From NCBI RefSeq assembly GCF_009711095.1, contig NZ_WMJZ01000001.1, forward strand, positions 248,001 to 312,000: a stretch of 64,000 nucleotides of DNA. The letters run 5' to 3'. The stretch is from Intestinirhabdus alba (GTDB lineage Bacteria > Pseudomonadota > Gammaproteobacteria > Enterobacterales > Enterobacteriaceae). The notes beneath the pieces are model-generated. The model was not told where the DNA came from, did not search any database, and worked only from the letters and a program-made list of their open reading frames with translations. The position numbers were made by a program, and so were the translations under genes. Of this stretch, positions 29,739 to 36,532 are shown in pieces. How positions within the stretch are numbered: position 1 is the stretch's first letter; each line of letters opens with the position of its first letter.

Positions 29739-29843
29739 TTAGCGGGCGTTGAAGAAGTGAAAGTCGAAGCTGTTGCGGTGAGAGAACATCATGATATGGG
29801 TTGTCCGCCGAATATGGGGCATGGTACGGCTGTTATTTTCCAT
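29739..29843 (-). CDS. speFL: SpeFL ornithine-sensing leader peptide
   Basis: A 34-codon frame beginning MENNSRTMPHIRRTTHIMM and ending HRNSFDFHFFNAR. It is almost the same as the E. coli SpeFL arrest peptide, which binds a single ornithine in the ribosome exit tunnel, stalls at the stop codon and releases speF-potE from Rho-dependent termination. The C-terminal effector-forming half is kept; differences lie in the middle. AAGGTG seven bases before the ATG is a fair ribosome-binding site. Confidence 0.92.
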   Translation of the reverse strand: MENNSRTMPHIRRTTHIMMFSHRNSFDFHFFNAR

Positions 29844-30586
29844 TGTGGTCACCTTTACTGTAGAAGTTAAGGGGGAGTTCTTTTACCCGGAAAAGTATCA
29901 CACCTCCTGGAGAAGGTCAATAAAAGTCGCGCATCGGCAAAATGATTTATTATTGTGCAGAGAACTCGCGATATAACATGTTGTATTGTTTCCCCGCTGT
30001 TAAAAGAGTGTGCTTTTAATATCGGCGAAATTTAACCTGGGATCCATGCATTAATAGTTGATGATTCCGGATAATATAAAAATATCTCTCCGCCACATTG
30101 CAGCCTACAGGTATCCTGACTCTATGATGTCCCGGCTTCTCCATAAGCCTGCCGCCAGCGGGCAAAACGCAAATTGGCGTCCGGGGAGCATCGCCAGCAT
30201 ATCGGCGTCGCCCAGGTACGCTCCGCTGGCCGCCGTCAGGAGAATGGCAGGCGGTCGGGATCTGCACGACGCCGGATAGTGGCCCGGCCTTCATGTTAGT
30301 TTTGTTGTGATGGGGTAAAGCGCAGGTTGTTCTCTGGCCTGTTTTCCCGGACGACCGCGGCAGGATGGCGGAAGCTATAAAGAAGTTGCCTTTTGTTTAA
30401 CTAATAGTTAGTAATAAATTAACTTTTTTGTAACTTAATTACGTGATGAATGTAAATTTGGCTCCGATAACTATAAATAAGTGGTCGGATGAGTAGTAAA
30501 ATTACGAACAAAGCGCTACTCTTTTCGGCAGATAACCAGCTTCAATTTACCGGTGCACTTCACCGAACAGATAAGGGGAGAAAGGT
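29844..30586. other. speFL-ybfA intergenic region; kdp genes absent
   Basis: 743 bases, AT-rich at both ends, holding the speF promoter region and the ybfA promoter region. In E. coli K-12 the kdpFABCDE genes lie between speF and ybfA; nothing recognisable as kdp remains here. A GC-richer block (about 30120-30290) on the minus strand could be read as a decayed coding fragment (LTAASGAYLGDADMLAMLPG) but has no start, full frame or recognised family. Confidence 0.6.
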
Positions 30587-30793
30587 ATGGAACTTTACAA
30601 AGACTATCCGCTGCACGTGGTTCTGCTGCGCCGTACTTTTGCCGTGCTGGCTGGCGTACTGGCGCTGCCGGTGATGCTGTTCTGGAAGGATCGCGCGCGT
30701 TTTTATAGCTATCTGCACCGGGTCTGGAGCAAGACCAGCGATAAGCCGGTGTGGATGGAGCAGGCTGAAAAGGCCACCTGCGACTTCTATTAG
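30587..30793 (+). CDS. ybfA: Small inner-membrane protein YbfA
   Basis: 68 residues, matching E. coli YbfA in length and strongly in sequence, especially [35 protein letters not shown] taken as two halves around residue 35. One hydrophobic segment (about residues 12-32). Function unknown. GAGAAAGG precedes the ATG. It marks the right-hand side of the missing kdp locus and the left-hand edge of the accessory island. Confidence 0.93.
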   Translation: MELYKDYPLHVVLLRRTFAVLAGVLALPVMLFWKDRARFYSYLHRVWSKTSDKPVWMEQAEKATCDFY

Positions 30794-30883
30794 GCTGTAT
30801 TCTTTAATCATCCGGGCATGTCGGGTAAGCCTCCCGGACAAGACGCGGGCCACCCCGGTTAAGAAAAATAGTCTGAGCCAGAA

Positions 30884-30914
30884 AACCGCCAATAATCCAT
30901 TGGCGGTTTTTTTT
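30884..30914 (+). terminator. ybfA terminator
   Basis: AACCGCCAAT (30884-30893) / ATTGGCGGTT (30899-30908) stem followed by eight T. Confidence 0.9.
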
Positions 30915-31165
30915 ATCTGTAGATCCTGCCGGCTCCATCGTTTTTGCACCTGAATCTCCAGCTCAGAGGTTCTGTAAAGAGAAGCGCGTGTTAAAGACGC
31001 TGATTGAACGAGAATGCACGCAGCGGGAAAGCGGCTTTACGCTGGCCGGGTGAACAAACGCGCCGTAACGTTTCAGGTTGTTACGGGGAGCAGCCTTCGT
31101 TCTACTGTCCGGGCGTCAATCCTTCAAAAAATAGCGGGTGCCTGTCAGGGCATGACCGCCACAAA
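30915..31165. other. Non-coding stretch between ybfA and the LuxR-type gene
   Basis: About 250 bases after the ybfA terminator. Short overlapping frames exist, but none has a convincing ribosome-binding site or family match. Nothing supportable was seen. Confidence 0.5.
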
Positions 31166-31191
31166 GGAAAAGCCCCCGACGGCCTGGGGGC
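31166..31191 (-). terminator. Terminator of the LuxR-type gene
   Basis: On the minus strand GCCCCC / GGGGGC (arms 31186-31191 and 31172-31177) followed by TTTTCC, 15 bases past the stop codon. Confidence 0.7.
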
Positions 31192-31206
31192 GGTGTAGAG
31201 TTCAGA

Positions 31207-31860
31207 TCAGTGGCGCTCTTTGCTGTTTGCATAGCGTCGCGGCGCTATGTTTCCTTCACCGGGCACCCGAATTGACTTGAGATAGAGTGACAGAACGGAA
31301 AGCGATTTGCGTGTGTTGGGCATCCCCATTTTTTTCATCAGATTGTATTTGTGGCTACTGATGGTTTTGTAGTTCCTGTTCTTGATGCGTGAGATCTCGG
31401 AAACGGTAAACCCGTCGGAGAGCATCATCAGGATCTGCGACTCCAGTCCGGTTAGCTGCGGCTTTAGCGACAGCTTATTTTCGTTATGATCGTGGAGGAG
31501 GACATCTACAATAACAGGATGCAGTTCTTTTAAAGAAATATTTCGCCGCAGATAAACGCAACTTATATTAAATACTGATTGTGAAATGCTCCTCAGCATC
31601 GTATCGCATAAAATAAGTAAATTCTTACAGTTATTTTTCTTCATGCGGTTTTTAAGGTAAATTACATCGTCGTAAGTAATATCATTCTCATCTATTGCCG
31701 CAATAGTAAGAAAATCATTACTCCCCTCCTCTATATCGCTGAAACGTTTGTAAAAGACAATTTTACTGTAAAACAAGTAATCAAGTAGCGATGCTATGCC
31801 CAGTGATGTGTATTGGCAGGTTCCGACAATAATTATCCTGTTGGTATTCTTTGTTCCCAT
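31207..31860 (-). CDS. LuxR-type transcriptional regulator with degenerate receiver-like domain
   Basis: 217 residues from the chosen start. The C-terminal LuxR/GerE helix-turn-helix is clear: LTGLESQILMMLSDGFTVSEI then KTISSHKYNLMKKMGM. The N-terminal part begins like a receiver (RIIIVGTCQYTSLGIASLLDY) but shows no phospho-acceptor aspartate in the usual place, as in RcsB partner proteins such as BglJ or MatA. The ATG at 31860 is preferred because GGATGGGG precedes it; another in-frame ATG at 31875 has no such site. The gene is AT-rich and lysine/asparagine-rich, unlike its surroundings, suggesting transfer. It is divergent from the secretion cassette and is its likely regulator. Confidence 0.8.
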   Translation of the reverse strand: MGTKNTNRIIIVGTCQYTSLGIASLLDYLFYSKIVFYKRFSDIEEGSNDFLTIAAIDENDITYDDVIYLKNRMKKNNCKNLLILCDTMLRSISQSVFNISCVYLRRNISLKELHPVIVDVLLHDHNENKLSLKPQLTGLESQILMMLSDGFTVSEISRIKNRNYKTISSHKYNLMKKMGMPNTRKSLSVLSLYLKSIRVPGEGNIAPRRYANSKERH

Positions 31861-31908
31861 GGTTACCCCATCCATAGTAGTCGTTTATCTCGGCAGGATG
31901 AGGTTATA

Positions 31909-31998
31909 ATGATTTTTAAGAATTTCTCTACAGTGAAAGTCAAATTTTCGAACGAAAAAGAGAATTTTCCTGATAAAGACCAGGAAAATTCCGAATGA
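31909..31998 (+). CDS. Possible small leader peptide upstream of the secretion cassette
   Basis: A 29-codon frame, MIFKNFSTVKVKFSNEKENF then PDKDQENSE, with a well-placed GGATGAGG five bases before the ATG. No family is recognised. Its 3' half overlaps an 11-bp hairpin, which would be a typical set-up for a translated leader. Chance occurrence cannot be excluded. Confidence 0.35.
   Translation: MIFKNFSTVKVKFSNEKENFPDKDQENSE
31962..31991. promoter_or_regulatory. Strong inverted repeat in the divergent control region
   Basis: GAATTTTCCTG (31962-31972) and CAGGAAAATTC (31981-31991) form a perfect 11-bp stem with an 8-base loop. It could be an operator or an RNA hairpin in the cassette leader. 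Confidence 0.55.
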
Positions 31999-32121
31999 GA
32001 AAAACATCTAACTCATTGATATTACTGGTTTGATGAAGCGTGGCTACAGGTAAACTAAATGCTTTCTTAATTAACCTACCCTATGTGTTATTTGGGGAAT
32101 TATTCGATTATTCTTATTACC

Positions 32122-32136
32122 GGCCTGGGTCAGGCC
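32122..32136. promoter_or_regulatory. Short palindrome before the secreted-protein gene
   Basis: GGCCTG-GGT-CAGGCC, about 47 bases upstream of the ATG, in otherwise AT-rich DNA. Confidence 0.4.
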
Positions 32137-32182
32137 ATTTCTATTCGTGGGGAATAAACTTTTATAAAAGGGGTGAGGCTAT

Positions 32183-34789
32183 ATGCGAAAAATGGAAATT
32201 ATAAATGCCGCAGGGAAAAACATGGAAGTGGCTGCTGGACAAAAACATATAAAGATCTCTCAAGTGGGGACGACAGTGAAAGTCGCACTGTCGAAGAAGA
32301 TGATTAGCGGTGCACAGAAGGATAAGGACAATCTTATCCTTCTGCAAAAAGATGGCACTAAATTTATCGTGGAGGATTTTTTTAAAACGGAAGGTGGTGT
32401 AAAGAACAAGCTGATTCTTGAAGAGGGCGGAAAAGCCTGGGAAGCCAATTACAATGCTGAACATTTTGCCGGACTCTCCTTTGTGCCGGTAAAGGCTGCC
32501 GACGAGCGCCCCGCGCCTGAAGCCGAGGGCGAGGTCAGCACCGCCGTATGGCTGGTGCCGCTGGTCGCCGTCGCCGCGGCCGGACTCGGCGTTGCCGTTT
32601 ATAACCATAACAATAGCGACTCCCACAGCAGCAAGCACAGTGGAGACAGCAAAGAAAAGCAGGCGCTGGACCAGGCGCAAAACGCTACGGTCGCCAAAGA
32701 GAGCGAGCTGGCGCAGGCGCAGGACGCTCTGTCTGAAGCGATGAAAGCGATGCAGGATGACCCGACCGCCGCGACCATCGGTGCGGTCGAGGAGGCCACT
32801 GCGACGCTTAAGAAAGCGCAGGAGGCTCTTAATGACGCCAACGCCAGGCTGAAGAGCGCCGTTGACGCCGCGAAGGTGTTGGGCATCGATACCGCCGCAG
32901 CGGAAAAAACCTATGCCCAGGCCGCAGCGGACAGCGCTAATGCTGACGCTCTGCTGGTGCAGGCGGGCGAGCTGGCGAATACCGCCGTCATTTTAACCGC
33001 AGAGGGTGCCAACGCGGCCGAAGCGCAGGTGGCAAAGGCGCTGGAGAGTACCAGCACGGCCGTGGATATTGCCAATAAGCAGCCTGCGGCTGACGCCATT
33101 GACGACGCAAAGGCGAAGCTGGCCGCGTCCGGCCAGAGCCTGCAGGCCCTGGCGGCGCAAATCGATCTGCTGACCCAGCAGATCGCCTTCGCGCAGCAGG
33201 AGGGGATCAACGTTACCCAGGCCTCTGCCCGTCTGAAGGCGCTGCAGGAGCAGTATGCTAAAGACAGCGCCCTGAACGACGCGCTGGCCGATTCCATCGC
33301 TCAGGCCGAGCAGAGCGTGCTGGATCTGGAAACGGCCTACAAGGCCGTGGAAGACGCAGAGGCCGCGTTGAAGGTAGCGATAGAGCAGAAGGCGCAGGCG
33401 GAAGACGCTCTGACGGCGGCGCTGGCGCTGAAAGCGGAGGTGCTGAAGGACAACCGGACCGATCGCATTGAGGAAGTGAACAAGGCGATTGAGGAGGCGA
33501 ACCTGACGCTGATCGGCGCGCGTCAGGCGATGGAGGCGGCCAACGCCGCGGTGGCAAAGGCCAACGCCGACGTGGATAACATTAATCCTGCGGTTGACGC
33601 CGCGCTTAAGCCGCAGAAGGTCACGCCGATCGATGTGGATGCTGTGCAGCCTATCGATAAAGGCGTACAGCTGGCTGAACAAGCGACCATTGGCGAAGCT
33701 ATTGGCACCTTTGTCAACGGCATAGGCGACTCCGCTGCCAAAGTGTGGGACGAAGTCATCAATTCAAAGCCGCTTGAGTTTTTACACTCCGCCGCGAGTG
33801 GAATTATATCGGGCATCGACTCCGTTCTGAACGTTCTGGGTACATTCGTCAGCGGTGGGGCCAGCGCCATTGTATCGGTGGTCAGCGCGCTCGGTTTCTT
33901 TATTACCGAGCCGTTTGCGTGGGCTGCGAAAGAGGTGGGGGTCATCTGGAACAAAATTACAGAGATACCGGGCGGCGCGGTTAACGTACTCTTTGAAGCC
34001 GCTGACGCCATATTCTCCGGCATCGGTAAGGGGATCTCCGACGCCCTGCAGGGGATGACCCTGCTTGACTATATAAACCCGACGAAGTGGGTGGGCATTG
34101 TGGCGGATGTCGTTGGCGGCGTTATTAGTAATGTTGCTTCCAATGTCTGGAAGGTGATTTCAGATATTCCGGGGAAAATCCTGGATTACTTTGTGGACGG
34201 GTTTACCCAGATAGGCGGCGTCTGGGATGATGCGTGGGCGCTTAAGGGCCAGGTATTCCAGGATACAATTAACGACGTATTTAAAACGCTGTACGAATCT
34301 TTTATCAAGAATCCGCTGGAAAAAATTGTCGCACCGATAATGGATACCATCAAGGGTCTGATGAGCAATCCTTTTGAGTCGCTGGAGAAGCTGGGCTCGG
34401 ATATCCTCGACGTCATTAACAGCGGCATTGACGTCATTAAAAGCGCTCTCGCTCTGCCCGGTAAATGGTTCACAGGTTTCGTTGATTTAATCAAAACCGT
34501 TCTGGAATCTTTCGCGGACGGTAAGGTGACCAACGGCGACGGCAGCGAGCTTCAGGAGATGCTGCAGACATTGCTCAACAAGCAAACGTCTGACGGCTCG
34601 ACGGAGGTGAAAGCGCTGCTGAAATCTCACGACGCAAGCGGCGAGATTAACTTAAGCAAGCTGGTGCCTGAAACAGCGGAGAGTAAGGGTGCTCCGCTGG
34701 CGGATCATCAGCCAGCCTCTTCAGTCACAAATTATCATTCACCTTCAGCAGCCGACGAGATGTACTCGTCGCTTCCGGTTGCTGCGTAA
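32183..34789 (+). CDS. Putative type I secreted BapA/SiiE-like protein without RTX or Ig repeats
   Basis: 868 residues. Residues 1-108 resemble the BapA prefix domain (NLILLQKDGTKFIVEDFF, then LILEEGG-KAWEANYNAEHFAGLSF). A single hydrophobic segment follows at 121-140 (AVWLVPLVAVAAAGLGVAVY), then a long Ala/Glu/Lys-rich coiled coil (about 155-470). Residues 495-780 form a different, amphipathic Gly/Ile/Trp-containing region in which the phrase W-x-x-I-x-x-IPG recurs (NKITEIPGG and KVISDIPGK). The tail ends LPVAA. There are no calcium-binding RTX nonapeptides and no bacterial Ig-like repeats. GGGGTGAGG precedes the ATG. Position at the head of a channel-exporter-adaptor operon makes it the likely cargo; secretion is inferred. 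Adhesin or toxin-like roles are both open. Confidence 0.75.
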   Translation: MRKMEIINAAGKNMEVAAGQKHIKISQVGTTVKVALSKKMISGAQKDKDNLILLQKDGTKFIVEDFFKTEGGVKNKLILEEGGKAWEANYNAEHFAGLSFVPVKAADERPAPEAEGEVSTAVWLVPLVAVAAAGLGVAVYNHNNSDSHSSKHSGDSKEKQALDQAQNATVAKESELAQAQDALSEAMKAMQDDPTAATIGAVEEATATLKKAQEALNDANARLKSAVDAAKVLGIDTAAAEKTYAQAAADSANADALLVQAGELANTAVILTAEGANAAEAQVAKALESTSTAVDIANKQPAADAIDDAKAKLAASGQSLQALAAQIDLLTQQIAFAQQEGINVTQASARLKALQEQYAKDSALNDALADSIAQAEQSVLDLETAYKAVEDAEAALKVAIEQKAQAEDALTAALALKAEVLKDNRTDRIEEVNKAIEEANLTLIGARQAMEAANAAVAKANADVDNINPAVDAALKPQKVTPIDVDAVQPIDKGVQLAEQATIGEAIGTFVNGIGDSAAKVWDEVINSKPLEFLHSAASGIISGIDSVLNVLGTFVSGGASAIVSVVSALGFFITEPFAWAAKEVGVIWNKITEIPGGAVNVLFEAADAIFSGIGKGISDALQGMTLLDYINPTKWVGIVADVVGGVISNVASNVWKVISDIPGKILDYFVDGFTQIGGVWDDAWALKGQVFQDTINDVFKTLYESFIKNPLEKIVAPIMDTIKGLMSNPFESLEKLGSDILDVINSGIDVIKSALALPGKWFTGFVDLIKTVLESFADGKVTNGDGSELQEMLQTLLNKQTSDGSTEVKALLKSHDASGEINLSKLVPETAESKGAPLADHQPASSVTNYHSPSAADEMYSSLPVAA

Positions 34790-34800
34790 TATCAGGAAAC

Positions 34801-34821
34801 GCGCGCTCTTACAGAGCGCGC
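34801..34821 (+). terminator. Hairpin between cargo and channel genes
   Basis: GCGCGCTC-TTACA-GAGCGCGC, 8-bp stem, 11 bases past the cargo stop codon, with no direct T run. It may act as a partial terminator or RNA stabiliser giving more cargo than transporter. Confidence 0.55.
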
Positions 34822-34878
34822 GAACACCTCTTTTACCCAGTAAGTTTCGTTCTGAACCGATCATGAGAATTAGCCTTC

Positions 34879-36519
34879 ATGAACAGACGCTATTTGCCGC
34901 TGGCCACGCTGCTGCTGGCCGCGATTGCCGCGACGCAGGCTTCGGAAAGTCATGGCGCAGAGCTGATATGGCCCGTCACCTTTGACGAGCCAGGCCCAGA
35001 GCCAGAAGCCGCGCCGCCCGCCGTCCAACCGGCGACGCCCGCAGCGCCTGCGCCGCGCGTCGCCTCCGGGACGAAGAGCCAGCGTCGCGAAAGCCCGTCG
35101 GCTTTTCTGAACCGTAAACGCGCCGACTCTCTGCCCGCCGTGGCCGGGGCGACAAAGCCCGACAAACCTCCGCGCCCCGCCGGGAAGAGCGGCGCGCTCT
35201 TTGCGGTCGATGGCGGTAATACCGCTACCCCGATCGCCGCTAAACAGGAAACGCCGCGCCTTCAGGCCGCACCCGCGGTTCGCGACCCCGGCAGGTCGTC
35301 GCGCGGCGCGGCCGTCTCCCTGGGCGACGCGGTCAGGCTGGCGATGAAGTGGCACCCCACCATCAAACGCGCGGAGCGCGAGTATGCGCAAAGCAAGGCG
35401 TCGATCGAGGAGGCGAAGGCCGGCTGGTATCCCACCCTGAGCGCGAGGGTCAAATCGGGCATCGAGCAGGACAGCTACCGGCGGGACAATGAGAAATCCA
35501 ACACCCTGTCGCTTAACGCCAGCCAGATGATTTATGACTTTGGCAAAACCAGCAGCAAGGTTGAACTGGCCGATGCCACCACCCACCGCTCGGGCTTTTC
35601 GCTGGATAAAAGCATTAACGATATTGCTTATGAGGCCGCCAGCGCCTTTCTCCAGGCGATTCGCTATCAGCAGATGGTGGAAGTCGCCCGTGGGCAGGTG
35701 CAGGGGATTAGCGCCATCAACGCGCTGGCGCAAAGGCGCGCGAAGCTGGGCGCGAGCGCGGAGTCTGATTATTCGCAGTCAAAGGTAAGGCTGGCCGCCG
35801 CCGAGGCGCAGCTGCATGAATATGAAGCGCAGGCCTGGCGCTGGAACTCAGCGCTCGACAGCCTCGTCAACCGGCCGCTTTCCGGCGCTCTGCAGCGGGA
35901 GTTTCCCCAGGGAATGGACGCCGCCTGCCAGCGCGTGGATATCCATCATCTGACCTCGCCGGCCATCGCCCTGGCGGAGGCGCAAATAAAGATGGCGAAA
36001 GAGCAGGTGAAGGCGTTCAGGGCGGAGTACTACCCGACCATCTCCGTCAACCCGACCTGGGAGTATGAGCTGGAAAACCGCAGCGACAGCCGCGGCAACC
36101 GGGCCAGTAAGGGTGAGTGGGGCATTTTTCTTAACGTCAGCGCGCCGCTGTATGAGGGCGGGGCGCGCCTGTCGCGTACTCAGCAGGCGGAGCGGGCGTT
36201 ACAGGCGTCCCAGTTCAATCTGGACGCGGAAAAAACGGAGGCCCGACGCAAGATCGTTGAGGCCAGCAGCCAGATCGCCAGCCTGCACGAAAGCCTCAGC
36301 GCCCGCCGGGTGCGTGAAAAAGAGTCGATCCGCACCCGCGATCTCTACCGGCTGCAGTATCTGGAACTGGGCAACCGTTCTTTCTCCGATCTGCTCAGCG
36401 CGGAGTCAGAAATTCACCAGACCAGAATGGAAATTCTGAATGGTCAGTTTACCGTCGCAACGCTGTCCCTCGACTGTCTTTACACCTCGGGAAACCTGGT
36501 GAGCTATTTTACTGAATAA
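34879..36519 (+). CDS. TolC-family outer-membrane channel with proline/alanine-rich insert
   Basis: 546 residues. Signal peptide at about 1-27 (RRYLPLATLLLAAIAATQA). Residues of about 33-143 are an unusual Pro/Ala/Arg-rich stretch (EPGPEPEAAPPAVQPATPAA) that standard TolC proteins lack. The outer-membrane efflux domain follows, beginning VSLGDAVRLAMKWHPTIKRAE and including ASQMIYDFGKT and the second repeat VSAPLYEGGARLSRTQQAE, as in LapE/SiiC-type channels. It should form the outer-membrane tunnel for the cargo encoded just upstream. 13 bases separate it from the exporter gene. Confidence 0.88.
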   Translation: MNRRYLPLATLLLAAIAATQASESHGAELIWPVTFDEPGPEPEAAPPAVQPATPAAPAPRVASGTKSQRRESPSAFLNRKRADSLPAVAGATKPDKPPRPAGKSGALFAVDGGNTATPIAAKQETPRLQAAPAVRDPGRSSRGAAVSLGDAVRLAMKWHPTIKRAEREYAQSKASIEEAKAGWYPTLSARVKSGIEQDSYRRDNEKSNTLSLNASQMIYDFGKTSSKVELADATTHRSGFSLDKSINDIAYEAASAFLQAIRYQQMVEVARGQVQGISAINALAQRRAKLGASAESDYSQSKVRLAAAEAQLHEYEAQAWRWNSALDSLVNRPLSGALQREFPQGMDAACQRVDIHHLTSPAIALAEAQIKMAKEQVKAFRAEYYPTISVNPTWEYELENRSDSRGNRASKGEWGIFLNVSAPLYEGGARLSRTQQAERALQASQFNLDAEKTEARRKIVEASSQIASLHESLSARRVREKESIRTRDLYRLQYLELGNRSFSDLLSAESEIHQTRMEILNGQFTVATLSLDCLYTSGNLVSYFTE

Positions 36520-36532
36520 GGAATGCCTCCGT

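Noticed and set aside
30016-30294. A 92-codon minus-strand frame as a gene
   Set aside because: No ribosome-binding site, odd composition, and a competing frame in the same block; left as unresolved non-coding DNA.
29844-30586. Remnants of kdpE, kdpD or kdpF next to speF and ybfA
   Set aside because: No stretch in either strand resembled Kdp sequences; the GC-richer fragment near 30120-30290 does not fit any of them.
31004-31280. Overlapping short frames downstream of ybfA
   Set aside because: They overlap the LuxR-gene terminator and have no ribosome-binding site or family resemblance.
32993-33682. A 229-codon minus-strand frame inside the cargo gene
   Set aside because: The plus-strand frame has a ribosome-binding site, a recognisable N-terminal domain and operon context; the antisense frame has none.
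32183-34789. RTX calcium-binding repeats in the secreted protein
   Set aside because: No GGxGxDxxx-type nonapeptides could be found anywhere in the protein, so it was not called an RTX protein.
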